Shown here: one piece after another, positions 1 to 8,112 of the stretch
Layout: the number at the start of each line of letters is the position of its first letter
How positions within the stretch are numbered: the first letter of the stretch is position 1
DNA from: Vulcanimicrobiota bacterium
GTDB lineage: Bacteria > Vulcanimicrobiota > Vulcanimicrobiia > Vulcanimicrobiales > Vulcanimicrobiaceae
Length of the DNA stretch: 51,112 bases
Reading direction: 5' to 3'
Assembly: GCA_003161435.1 (NCBI GenBank)
Contig: PMOS01000017.1
Span: 1 to 51,112, forward strand
Translations under genes and position numbers: made by a program
Notes under the pieces: generated by a model
Told to the model about the DNA's origin: nothing
Database searches by the model: none
The model's input: only the letters and a program-made list of their open reading frames with translations

Positions 1-118
1 CTTTTGATTGATCAGACCATCCCAAGTTCTGTCCCGTCTTCTTCGATCTCCATGAGGGTGATGAAATAAATGAGGGTGCCTTCAAGACGCTCATACGCGC
101 CGCCGCAGCCCTGAACAG

Positions 119-309
119 GTCATCGGCCCGATAGTCGAATCCGACCTAAGCGCGCACCTCCGCGACGTCGCCACACCGCCGCGACGACGTTGCTCGTCGC
201 CGGCGTCGACGTCCGCACAACGGCCGGGATCCTCGGTCACGCCACCGCGAGCACGACGCTAGACCGTTACAGGCGGGTTCACCAACCTTCAACGGGCCGC
301 GGGGATTGA
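119..309 (+). pseudogene. Tyrosine recombinase (phage-type integrase) C-terminal remnant
   Basis: The plus strand from about 172 to the TGA at 307-309 reads HTAATTLLVAGVDVR, then TTAGILGHATASTTLDRYRR. This is the C-terminal catalytic segment of tyrosine recombinases: the R-x-x-H box, the GH of LGHA, and the nucleophilic Tyr of LDRY. Just upstream another frame (about 119-163) reads VESDLSAHLR, which would continue into RHTAATT if the 8-bp stretch around 162-169 were absent. The piece is therefore both N-terminally truncated and frameshifted. I see no clean integrase sequence before it; the rest of 1-118 shows no confident gene. It is a relic of a mobile element or prophage integrase beside the 3' end of the neighbouring minus-strand lipoprotein gene. 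The motif match is strong; the exact limits are not. Confidence 0.7.
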
Positions 310-342
310 CCGTCGCGCCGTAGCGAAAAACGTTCATAGTTG

Positions 343-3249
343 CTAACGCCGACCTCGTCCGGCGCGACGGCTGCGGAGCACGTCGATCCAGCTGCACGTC
401 GAGCCGAGGTTCGTGGGGCCGGAGGCTGGCGGAGCGGCGTGCGGGACGCGGCCGTCCGCAGCAACCGCAACGCCCTTCCTGCTCGCGGGGCATGCCGGCA
501 GCCCTAACGCCGCCGGATGGCCGGATTGCAGTGTGAGTCGGAATCGACCGTGTGCCGCAGCGGCTCGCCCGATCGAACTCGGGACCGTCCCGAAGCCCGC
601 GCCGATCGCGATCTTATCGCCGCTGAAACCCGGCACCATGTTCGCAAAGATCGTCTGCATCGGCGTGACGTTGCCGTTCGCACCCGCTGCAAAGACGACA
701 ATAAAGGTTTGGATGAGGTCGCTCTCCACGTAGATATTCCCGGCCGAATCGACCGCGATCGAATCGGGACAGAGGATCAGCGTGTTCGGCCCCACGATGG
801 AGCGCGCCGGCGTCCCGCCCGTCGAGCCCGGGGGATAGACGCCGACGCTGTTCGTAGTGCAGCTCGCCGCGTACACGGTACCGCTCGCGTCGACCGCGAT
901 TGCGGGGTTCAACGTCGATCCGTTCAGATCGAAATAGCTTGCCTGCGGCACCGCGGGGCCGGAGCTTGACGGCGCGAACACTTCGACATAGCTCATCGTA
1001 GCGAGATAGATATTCCCTGCCGCGTCGGCGCCGATGCCCGTCGCTCCTACTGCGTACCCAAACGGCGGGAAGAAGCTGCGGGTCGGCGTACCCGATGTGA
1101 TGGGCGCAATGTAGACGTCGACCCCACGACCTGCTGATAGCCCTGATAGCCCGTACATGTTCCCGTTTGCATCGACCGCAAGTTGGGAGTATCGCCCCGA
1201 GTTGCCCAACACTTTCGTCGGCGTCGTGCTGCTATTCGAGTTCGGGGGGTAAACCAGGACCGCGCCACCACTGAACTGATTTCCATTGCCATTCTCGGTG
1301 TAAAAGTAGAGGTAGCCGGCGGAATCATAAGCGACGCTGAGGACGCGGTTGTCGACGTAATTCGGGTCGTTGAGCGCTCCCGAGAACGATCCGTTGTGGT
1401 AGAGCAGGACGCCGGAGCCGCTCACGTCCGACACGGCAACATTTCCATTGCCGTCGGCCGCGATATCAGTAGCCTGGCCTGCGGAAACCGCAAACGTCGC
1501 GATTGGCGGCACGTTTCCGTTCGCGTTTGCCCCGAACTCCTGGACCTCGTAGGAGTTACCCGCAGTGCTGAGCACGTACATGTTTCCGGAGGGATCGAGT
1601 GCGATCGCGAAAGCCCCAATCAGTGGGGGCGTGGAGGCACCGAGTTGAGTGGCCGGCCCCGAGATCACGCGGATCGGCGTCGAATACTGCCCGTGGGCGT
1701 ACTCGACGAGAGCCGGCGCTCCGACCGGCGTCGCCGGGTCGAGCTCGCTGAGATTGTTGCTACTATACAGAGCGTAGACGTCGCCGGCGGAATCGACCCT
1801 TGCGTTGAGCGCTCCGATGAGACCGCCAGCCGTATTGGCCACCGTTTTGCTTGGCGGCGCGTTACCGCTGGTTCCACGAACGTATTCGGTGATCTGGCCC
1901 TGAGTGCCGACGTACGCCGTTCCACTCGCATCGGCGGCCAAGAAAACCCCGAGTTGCGTATTGCTGCCCGCGATCGTCGCGGTGGGTGCTATCGGAGCGG
2001 ATGCCGGAAATCCGATATTTCCGGAGTCCGGCGCGAACGCGAAGAGCGCGAAACCGCCCATGGCAGAGGTCAGGGTGAAGAGGTCGCCCTGCGAGTCGAC
2101 CGCGACGTCCAGGTTGACGCTGGGGTTCGAACCTCCGGGCGGCAGCGGCTCGGGGTACGATCGGTACGGCGTCGCGGCCCCCGAGGCGGTCGGACAGTAC
2201 TGCGCGACGTACGCCCCGCCGGATTGCGAGGTGGCCGAGTCGTACACGAAACCGCGCCCATCGACACCGAGGCCGCCACCGCCGACCGGAGTGTCGACTT
2301 GATTGGCCGGCGTGAGGTTCACGCCGCTCGCGGTTAGCGCGAATTCGCCATAGCCATACGCCGAGCTGGCGCCATTCGGAGACAATAAGCCGTTGATGTA
2401 GAGCGCGTTCGTCGTGGAAGGCTTCCCGCACACGAGCGAAAGCATGGCCGCAGGAGAGGTGATGCTGCCGGTCGTCGCGGTGATGGCTACGCTCGTAACG
2501 CCACCGCCGTTGTATGAAAGTCCGACCGTCGTGGGTTGCGTAACCGTCGTCTGCGCGAGTGCGGTCGAGCCCGTCGTGTCGCTGTCGGCGAGGGTTACGG
2601 TGATCGGGTTGCCGTTGGCATCCGCGAAAACTCCCGGGCCGACGATCGTGTTCCCGCTCGCGTCGAGCACATTGACGACGACGCTCGTGCTCTCGCCCGG
2701 CTCGCCGTATTGCAACGTCGCCTTCGTCAGTGACACGGAAAGCGACGCCACAACACCGTTGAGCGTCGCGGCGATCGGATTGTTCTGATTCGCGACGATG
2801 GTGGCGACCAGCATCTGCGCGGAGAGCGGCGTCCCGGAGCCGTCCGTCGACGCGAACAGTTTGATCGTGAACGCTTGGTTGGAGCCCGACGTCGCGTTCA
2901 GGTTGACGGTGCACGTGCGCGTGCCCGAGCTCGTCGTGCAGCTCGGCGAGCCCGCAACGAGCGACATCGTCTGCGCTGCGCCGCCGTTCTGAGAGAAGGT
3001 CAGCGAGTTCGTCGACACCGAGACGTAGGCCGGGCCCCGACGCGTCGCGCTAGGCGCGGCGCTCGCCGGAATGACGACGCGCAAGCTGACCGCGGCGGAA
3101 GCCGGCGGCGTCCCGTTGTTGGGTGGTGTCGCCGTGACGAGGGGCAACGCCTGCGGAGCGCCGGCCGTCTGCTGACCGCCGCCGCATCCGGCTGCGACGA
3201 ACCCGCCAACCGCGCCCAACGCGAGGACGAGCGTTCGAATGCGGCTCAT
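343..3249 (-). CDS. Large secreted lipoprotein with NHL-like beta-propeller repeats
   Basis: The 968-residue product starts with a lipoprotein signal peptide ending in the lipobox-like AAGC, so it should be anchored to a membrane outside the cytoplasm. Residues about 50-270 are Ser/Thr/Val-rich and resemble Ig-like or invasin-like beta domains. From about 300 onward recurring D-(A/S)-x-G-(N/T)-(I/V/M)-Y motifs (DAAGNIYLAT, DASGTVYAAS, DSAGNIYVES, DPSGNMYVLS) mark NHL/SMP-30-type propeller blades. No catalytic residues can be assigned; a surface binding or scaffold role is inference. Its ATG overlaps the stop of the upstream lipoprotein gene by 4 bases (ATGA), so the two are translationally coupled. 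The last 75-80 residues are Arg/Ala/Pro-rich and do not look like propeller, suggesting the 3' end was altered near the integrase relic. Confidence 0.85.
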   Translation of the reverse strand: MSRIRTLVLALGAVGGFVAAGCGGGQQTAGAPQALPLVTATPPNNGTPPASAAVSLRVVIPASAAPSATRRGPAYVSVSTNSLTFSQNGGAAQTMSLVAGSPSCTTSSGTRTCTVNLNATSGSNQAFTIKLFASTDGSGTPLSAQMLVATIVANQNNPIAATLNGVVASLSVSLTKATLQYGEPGESTSVVVNVLDASGNTIVGPGVFADANGNPITVTLADSDTTGSTALAQTTVTQPTTVGLSYNGGGVTSVAITATTGSITSPAAMLSLVCGKPSTTNALYINGLLSPNGASSAYGYGEFALTASGVNLTPANQVDTPVGGGGLGVDGRGFVYDSATSQSGGAYVAQYCPTASGAATPYRSYPEPLPPGGSNPSVNLDVAVDSQGDLFTLTSAMGGFALFAFAPDSGNIGFPASAPIAPTATIAGSNTQLGVFLAADASGTAYVGTQGQITEYVRGTSGNAPPSKTVANTAGGLIGALNARVDSAGDVYALYSSNNLSELDPATPVGAPALVEYAHGQYSTPIRVISGPATQLGASTPPLIGAFAIALDPSGNMYVLSTAGNSYEVQEFGANANGNVPPIATFAVSAGQATDIAADGNGNVAVSDVSGSGVLLYHNGSFSGALNDPNYVDNRVLSVAYDSAGYLYFYTENGNGNQFSGGAVLVYPPNSNSSTTPTKVLGNSGRYSQLAVDANGNMYGLSGLSAGRGVDVYIAPITSGTPTRSFFPPFGYAVGATGIGADAAGNIYLATMSYVEVFAPSSSGPAVPQASYFDLNGSTLNPAIAVDASGTVYAASCTTNSVGVYPPGSTGGTPARSIVGPNTLILCPDSIAVDSAGNIYVESDLIQTFIVVFAAGANGNVTPMQTIFANMVPGFSGDKIAIGAGFGTVPSSIGRAAAAHGRFRLTLQSGHPAALGLPACPASRKGVAVAADGRVPHAAPPASGPTNLGSTCSWIDVLRSRRAGRGRR

Positions 3250-3917
3250 CTGCGGGCCCGCTTCATGATGGTGAGGGGCGTGGTCGTGACACCGATTGGG
3301 ACGGTTGCGGTCATGCCGTTTACTCCCGTTACGGTGATGGTCGTCGATCCGGCAGCGACGGGCGTCACCGAGAAGTTGCCCGGTCCGTTGCCCGGCGCGA
3401 CTGTCGCGATACTGGTGTTGTTACTTACCGCCGTGAAAGAATTGCTTGGATTGGCGCTCTGCGTAGCGGTGAAGCTTTGCGCGTACGCCGCGCCGACGTT
3501 GGTGAACGTCAGCGATGAAGGATTGACCCCAACCGCTCCAGGCGCAACCGTTGGGGCCGGCGTCGGCGACGCCGTCGGGCTTGCTGTGGGCGTGGGCGTC
3601 GGCGAGATCGCCGTAGTGGGCGTCGGTGTTGGTGTCGGCGTCGCGGTGGGCGCGCTCGTCGGCGTCGGCGTGGCAGTGGGCCGGGTCGTCGGAGTCGGCG
3701 TAGCAGTGGGCGCGCCGCTCGTGATGGGCGTCGGCGTCGCGGTGGGACTACTCGTCGGCGTCGCCGTGGCGACCGGCGACCCGCTCGTAATGGGCGTCGG
3801 AGACGGTGTCGGAGTCAGGGTCGCGACCGACGCGGTCCCGCCCGGGCCGCTGCATGCGGCGAGCGAAACGGTGACCGCAGCAAGCAGAGCACCGCCTGCG
3901 ACGAGTAACTTCATCAT
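3246..3917 (-). CDS. Thr/Pro-rich lipoprotein with C-terminal Ig-like domain
   Basis: The start chosen is the ATG of MMKLLVAGGALLAAV (3917), because it begins directly with a signal peptide and the lipobox LAAC; an upstream in-frame start at 4001 would add 28 residues before the signal. The 223-residue product has three parts: the lipid anchor, a TP/SP low-complexity stalk (about residues 30-125), and a C-terminal beta-rich domain (NPSSLTFTNVG to TTTITVTGVNG) of bacterial Ig-like type. The stalk probably spaces the Ig domain from the membrane. The gene overlaps the propeller lipoprotein by 4 bases, so they may form one surface complex; that is inference. No specific ligand can be named. Confidence 0.8.
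   Translation of the reverse strand: MMKLLVAGGALLAAVTVSLAACSGPGGTASVATLTPTPSPTPITSGSPVATATPTSSPTATPTPITSGAPTATPTPTTRPTATPTPTSAPTATPTPTPTPTTAISPTPTPTASPTASPTPAPTVAPGAVGVNPSSLTFTNVGAAYAQSFTATQSANPSNSFTAVSNNTSIATVAPGNGPGNFSVTPVAAGSTTITVTGVNGMTATVPIGVTTTPLTIMKRARR
3550..3830. repeat. Low-complexity TP-encoding tandem repeat
   Basis: Imperfect short tandem units built from GGCGTCGGCGTGGGC-like blocks encode alternating Thr-Pro and Ser-Pro on the minus strand. They lie wholly inside the lipoprotein gene. Such tracts are prone to slippage, so stalk length may vary between strains. Confidence 0.8.
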
Positions 3918-4354
3918 CGATCGTATCCCGTCACGGAAGTCTCCGCTCAGGAGCAATGCGAGCAAGCTTGCCTGCGGCGACGGTTCCGCAGGGGTCTGCA
4001 CGCACCTGCTTCGCTTTAGCCTAAAGAAGGTCGAGGGGCGATCGCTTCCCGGATGTACTCCCGTCGCGATTACCTACTCGCAGTCTTGTTGCGAACTCGT
4101 AAGGCATTCCGTTCGAGGCAAACCTCGCAGCGTTTCACCGGCCGGCCAGCTCCCGGGCCACGACTAGCGATTCGCTTCGCGACCGGGCGAGAGAGGCATT
4201 CAACGCAAACGCCCCTAGCTTCAGCCGTCGCGCGGAGAGCCGTCGACGATGCGCGCGATGCGTCGTCGCAACGTCTGCACTTCGTCTTGACAACGCCGTC
4301 GGCCGGCTCCGTGAACGCAATCTTCGATCGCGATATCGACAAATGACCGAGGTT
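3918..4354. other. 437-bp interval, possible Cys-rich small ORF
   Basis: No gene is clear between the TP-rich lipoprotein start and the small membrane-protein stop. A minus-strand frame (TTG at 4342 to 4070, 90 residues) has three CxxC motifs (CRRC, CVEC, CEVC) and many Arg/Lys, which would fit a zinc-ribbon protein. It lacks a Shine-Dalgarno site and an ATG, and an equally long frame lies on the plus strand. I leave it uncalled. The interval presumably also holds the promoter of the lipoprotein pair. Confidence 0.35.
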
Positions 4355-4894
4355 TCAGCGGGTTCGCGTCCCCTCTTCACTCGCTTCCGCGAGCAGTGAT
4401 TTCCAAGTGCCGAAGACATCGCCCGGACCGGCGACGGCGACCTCCGCTTCCAACTGGTCCATGAACGCGCGGAAACCGGGTTCGCGGCTGAGTCTCGTCG
4501 CCTGCCAGAGAGCGCGATAGCCCGGGCTCGCGAGAAAGGCCCGTGCGCTTGCTTTCGCGCTGGCGAAATGCGCATCGGTAACCAGTCCGTCTTGATATTG
4601 GCTGAATGCGTTCTCGGTCGTTCGCATGATGGCGCTGGCCGCATAGAAGTATCGCCAGAATTGCACCTCGCTGATCTCGGGATCTCCCGTCAATCCCGCC
4701 CGGAACGATTGGGACAAGTCCGACTCCGCGATCCGCAGCATGACATCGGTCGAAAGGGCGGCGCGCATCTGGTGCATCGTGCCGCGCTGATTCTTTGCCG
4801 CTTGGCGTATCTGCAGCGCCAGATAGATCAGCGACACGATTACGGCTACACCGCTGACGATGCTCCCGATGGACGAGAGCTCTGCAAGTGACAT
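4355..4894 (-). CDS. Small membrane-anchored protein of unknown function
   Basis: Starting at the ATG of MSLAELSSIGSIVSG (4894) gives 179 residues; longer in-frame starts would run through the neighbouring SRPBCC gene. Residues about 10-30 (IGSIVSGVAVIVSLIYLAL) form one transmembrane helix followed by QIRQAAKNQRG, and the rest is a soluble helical domain rich in aromatic residues. The N-terminal layout recurs in uncharacterised bacterial proteins of 150-190 residues that begin with one helix and a QIRQ-like segment. It starts 5 bases after the stop of the SRPBCC gene, so the two are likely co-expressed. No enzymatic motif is visible and no function is assigned. Confidence 0.75.
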   Translation of the reverse strand: MSLAELSSIGSIVSGVAVIVSLIYLALQIRQAAKNQRGTMHQMRAALSTDVMLRIAESDLSQSFRAGLTGDPEISEVQFWRYFYAASAIMRTTENAFSQYQDGLVTDAHFASAKASARAFLASPGYRALWQATRLSREPGFRAFMDQLEAEVAVAGPGDVFGTWKSLLAEASEEGTRTR

Positions 4895-4899
4895 CTGCC

Positions 4900-5463
4900 C
4901 TATATCAGCGACTTCGCAAGCGGCTCCCAGTAGTTTTCTTGCCATCCCTGGGCGAGAGTAGGCGCTGCACCGTTCGGGAATCCCGCGTGGTCGAACGTGA
5001 GCCTCGTCCCGGTTCCTTGTGGCGCCAGCGCGAACGTCGCGATCGAGTAGAGCCCGGGACCCCAACTGCCCGATCGCCACGCTTCGACGATTCGCGAGTT
5101 CGGCTGAAGCTCGAGGATGCGGCCGGTGACATATCCGCCGAAAAGGCTGAAGGCGCCGCCCGGCCGCGCGTCGATCTGCGTCGGCGCACTCCCTAAGGAC
5201 ATCCCCGAATGCATGGCGGCGCTGAGCCGCACGACTTTGTCGAAGTCTTCCGTTGTGGTGAGGGCTCGATAGACGCGCGCCGGGCCGGCGGCGAAATCGA
5301 CGACTTGGTGGATCGCCTCGCTGGTATGAGAAATCTCCGCGTCGCCCGCTGCCCGCGTAACGGCACCCGTAACCGCATACGCCGAACCGGCTGCGCCCAG
5401 CCCGGCAACGACGGTGCCGGCACGAACGACGAAATTTCCGCGGCTGAGCAGATTCCGCATCAT
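4900..5463 (-). CDS. SRPBCC (START-like) protein with N-terminal signal segment
   Basis: The chosen start is the tandem ATG at 5463 (MMRNLLSRGNFVVRAG), preceded by a GGGAGCG ribosome site, giving 187 residues. Residues about 10-30 are a hydrophobic export or anchor segment. The remainder matches the SRPBCC/AHSA1 style: a first strand (HQVVDFAAGPARVYRALT), the GGAFSLFGGYVTGRILELQPN hairpin, and the closing TRLTFDHAGFPNGAAPTLAQGW with a C-terminal helix. AHSA1-like proteins bind hydrophobic ligands in a helix-grip cavity; the ligand here is unknown. An exported version is less common than the cytosolic one. The small membrane protein gene follows immediately. Confidence 0.8.
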   Translation of the reverse strand: MMRNLLSRGNFVVRAGTVVAGLGAAGSAYAVTGAVTRAAGDAEISHTSEAIHQVVDFAAGPARVYRALTTTEDFDKVVRLSAAMHSGMSLGSAPTQIDARPGGAFSLFGGYVTGRILELQPNSRIVEAWRSGSWGPGLYSIATFALAPQGTGTRLTFDHAGFPNGAAPTLAQGWQENYWEPLAKSLI

Positions 5464-5567
5464 GAGACGCTCCCGGTCCTGGCGGAACGATCTCGCGTTC
5501 GGACCTCCCCGCGAGCCGACGATGCACACATTGGGCGCCCTTCGCGTCGAACCTGCGGTACCGGCGG

Positions 5568-5915
5568 CTAGCGGCCTTCTTCGGCGTCCTGCTCGTCGAG
5601 GTGCGACTTCATGTCGTGGAGCACGAAGCGGTTCGCCGACTCGCGCTGCTCGTCGGACACGTGCTGGTCGAAATACGCCGTGAGATCCGCATCGCTCGCG
5701 CCGTCGCGGATCAGCTTGTCGAAGTCGTCGACCGAAACGCCGGCGCGCAGTAGGAAGCCTTTCGAGAGACTGCAGTACGCGATGTATTCGCCCGCGGTGC
5801 CGGCATGGTCGCTGCGGACCTTGTCCGCCAGCCGCGCCAGCCACGGATAGCGGCCGAGCATCTCCCGCCCGCTGCGCGGCGGCGTGGTGCTGAGGTCGGG
5901 TGCTACGACGTTCAT
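5568..5915 (-). CDS. DUF5069 family protein (copy 1)
   Basis: The 115-residue product shows the DUF5069 pattern: PRSGREMLGRYPWLARLADKV near the N-terminus, then the AGTAGEYIAYCSLSKGFL block, and a helical tail. DUF5069 proteins are small and cytosolic and have no established function. The ATG at 5915 follows GGGTAAGAGC at a suitable distance. About 105 bases separate it from the SRPBCC gene downstream on the same strand, so it may lead that group. It diverges from the ABC importer operon. A second, more distant family member is encoded at 14653-15105. Confidence 0.8.
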   Translation of the reverse strand: MNVVAPDLSTTPPRSGREMLGRYPWLARLADKVRSDHAGTAGEYIAYCSLSKGFLLRAGVSVDDFDKLIRDGASDADLTAYFDQHVSDEQRESANRFVLHDMKSHLDEQDAEEGR

Positions 5916-6083
5916 GCGGCGCTCTTACCCACCGGACGGCAAGATGAGGAGGTGCAGGCGCGATGGACGAAGGGCCGCCGAGACGACGGCACCCGCGAAG
6001 GCGTCCAGAACGAATCGTTATGACACGATTTCGTCCCGCACAGCCTCGATTCGAGACGCTCGTCGGTCGTGAGGAGGACTTCG

Positions 6084-7379
6084 ATGCCCAACACGAGTTC
6101 GCGGCGTGAGTTCGTCAAGCGCGCGAGTGCCGTCGCCGGCGGAGCGGCGTTGGTCGGTGCGCCTGCATTCTGGGAGACGGCCGGCGCGGCGGAAGCGATC
6201 AAGGTCGGCTTCATCAGCCCGCTGACCGGCCCGCTGGGCAGCTTCGGCGAGAGCGATCCATACGTGCTTTCGCTCGTCCGCAAGGCGCTCGCGAAGGGAC
6301 TGAACGTCGGCGGAACGACGTATTCGGTCACCATCCTCGATCGGGATAGCCAATCGGATCCCGCGCGCGCCGGTCAGCTCGCCAAAGAGCTGATCAATAG
6401 CCAGGGGATCGACTTCATGTTGGTCACCTCCACGCCGGAAGTGGTCAACCCCGTCTCGGACGCGTGCGAAGCGGCCGGCGTCCCGTGCTTGTCGACCGTC
6501 ATGCCGTGGGAAGCGTGGTATTTCGGCCGCGGCGCCAAACCCGGCGCCCCGTCGCCGTTCAAGTGGACGTATCACTTCAGCTTCGGCGTCAAGAACTTCT
6601 TCGATTGCTACGTCTCGCAGTGGCACGAGCTGTCGACCAACAAGAAGGTCGGCGTGCTGTACCCGAACGATGCCGACGGGAACGCGATTCGCGAGCACCT
6701 CATCCCCGATTTGCAGAAGGCCGGTTTCACCGTGGTCGATCCGGGCGGGTACGAGGACGGCACCACCGACTACTCGGCGCAGATCGCCAAATACAAGTCG
6801 GAGAACTGCCAGATTTTCAACACCTTTCCGATCCCGCCCGATTTCGCCACGTTCTGGCGGCAAGCCGCGCAGCAGGGTTACACCAAGATGGTGAAGATCG
6901 CGCAGATCGCCAAGACCGGCCTCTTCCCCGACACGATGGAAGCCCTCGGGTCGCTCGCGTACAACCTCGCCAGCGCGTGCTATTGGCATCGCAACTTTCC
7001 GTACCCGTCGTCGCTCACCGGGATCAGCTCGCGCGAGCTCGCCGACGGCTACGAGCGCACCACCGGCAAGCAGTGGAACCAGCAGATCGGCGCGACGATG
7101 TCGTTGTTCGACGCCGGTTTTCAGGCGCTCAAGAACAGCGGCGCGCCCAAGACCAAAGCCGCGGTCGCCAAAGCGCTGAGCCGGCTCAAGACGACGACGG
7201 CGGTCGGTGTGGTCGACTTCACCAGCGGTCCGTTCCCCAACGTCTCGCCGGCCAGCATCATCGGCTCGCAATGGGTAAAAGCCGCGCCCGGCTCCAAGCA
7301 CCCGCTCGACCTGGTCATCACCGAGCACGCGAACGACGCGAAGGTTCCGATCGGCGCGAAACTGCGACCCTTCAGCTAA
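6084..7379 (+). CDS. Tat-exported ABC transporter substrate-binding protein (Leu/Ile/Val-type)
   Basis: The ATG at 6084 is chosen over an upstream GTG (6069) because the strong ribosome site GAGGAGG (6071-6077) sits 6 bases before it. The 431-residue protein begins SSRREFVKRASAVAGG, a twin-arginine signal, and continues as a type-1 periplasmic binding protein (IKVGFISPLTGPLGSFGE, then two lobes including KVGVLYPNDADG). It should capture a small substrate outside the membrane and deliver it to the LivHM permease encoded downstream. The family handles branched-chain amino acids, amides, urea and aromatic acids; sequence alone does not fix the ligand. Tat export implies folding before transport. 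It heads the five-gene operon, 1 base from livG. Confidence 0.9.
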   Translation: MPNTSSRREFVKRASAVAGGAALVGAPAFWETAGAAEAIKVGFISPLTGPLGSFGESDPYVLSLVRKALAKGLNVGGTTYSVTILDRDSQSDPARAGQLAKELINSQGIDFMLVTSTPEVVNPVSDACEAAGVPCLSTVMPWEAWYFGRGAKPGAPSPFKWTYHFSFGVKNFFDCYVSQWHELSTNKKVGVLYPNDADGNAIREHLIPDLQKAGFTVVDPGGYEDGTTDYSAQIAKYKSENCQIFNTFPIPPDFATFWRQAAQQGYTKMVKIAQIAKTGLFPDTMEALGSLAYNLASACYWHRNFPYPSSLTGISSRELADGYERTTGKQWNQQIGATMSLFDAGFQALKNSGAPKTKAAVAKALSRLKTTTAVGVVDFTSGPFPNVSPASIIGSQWVKAAPGSKHPLDLVITEHANDAKVPIGAKLRPFS

Positions 7380-7380
7380 T

Positions 7381-8112
7381 ATGGCCGAGCCTGACGTTCT
7401 GGTAGCGACCGGAATCGTCAAGCGCTTCAACGCCTTCGTCGCCGTCGCCGACGTCGACTTTCGCTTGGGTCGCGATGAGGCGGTCGGCATCGTCGGCCCC
7501 AACGGCGCGGGGAAGACCACGCTGCTCAACGTGCTCGCCGGAACGTATGCACCGTCCGCCGGGACGGTGCATTTCAACGGCACCGACGTCACGGGATTGG
7601 ATGCCGCCTCCCGCAATCGTCTCGGCATCGCACGCACGCACCAGGTTCCGCGACCGTTCGCGAACATGACGGTGTTCGAGAACGTCTTCGTCGCAGCGTC
7701 GATGGGCGGCGAGCTCGCCGGCGCGCGCGCGTACGACGCCGCGATCGAATCGCTGCGACTGTGCGGGATGCTCGAGCTGGGCAATCGGCGGGCCGAGACG
7801 TTGGGGTTGCTCGACCGCAAGGGGCTCGAGTTGGCGCGGGCGCTGGCGACCGATCCGAAGGTGCTGCTGCTCGACGAGATCGGCGCGGGGCTGACCGACG
7901 CCGAAGCCGGCGAGCTGGTCGCGATCATCCGCGGCCTGCGCGAGCGCGGTATCGCCATCGTGTGGATCGAGCACGTCTTGCACGTGCTGCTGCAGATCGT
8001 CGAGCGGCTCGTGTGCATGGACGCCGGCGCGATCATCGCCGAGGGCGCGCCCGACGACGTGCTGGCGAATCCCGCGGTGATCGACGCCTATCTCGGGAGC
8101 GGCGTGACGTGA
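7381..8112 (+). CDS. livG: Branched-chain amino acid-type ABC transporter ATP-binding protein LivG
   Basis: This 243-residue ATPase energises uptake with LivF. Walker A is GPNGAGKTT (39-47) and Walker B is VLLLDEIGAG. The C-loop is atypical: where most ABC proteins have LSGGQ, this one reads LGLLDRKGLELARAL. Variants of this kind occur in one LivG subgroup and usually pair with a canonical partner, as here. The long insertion after the Q-loop typical of LivG (RTHQVPRPFANMTVFENV) is present. The stop TGA overlaps the GTG start of livF (GTGA), which argues for coupled synthesis of the two ATPases. Confidence 0.92.
   Translation: MAEPDVLVATGIVKRFNAFVAVADVDFRLGRDEAVGIVGPNGAGKTTLLNVLAGTYAPSAGTVHFNGTDVTGLDAASRNRLGIARTHQVPRPFANMTVFENVFVAASMGGELAGARAYDAAIESLRLCGMLELGNRRAETLGLLDRKGLELARALATDPKVLLLDEIGAGLTDAEAGELVAIIRGLRERGIAIVWIEHVLHVLLQIVERLVCMDAGAIIAEGAPDDVLANPAVIDAYLGSGVT

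Noticed and set aside
3550..3830. Regular repeats that might suggest a CRISPR array
   Set aside because: The units are short, imperfect, without unique spacers, and encode a TP-rich stalk in frame.
6018..8036. Minus-strand open frame of 672 codons
   Set aside because: It lies opposite the substrate-binding protein and livG, whose motifs are clear; it has no motif and is a product of high GC.
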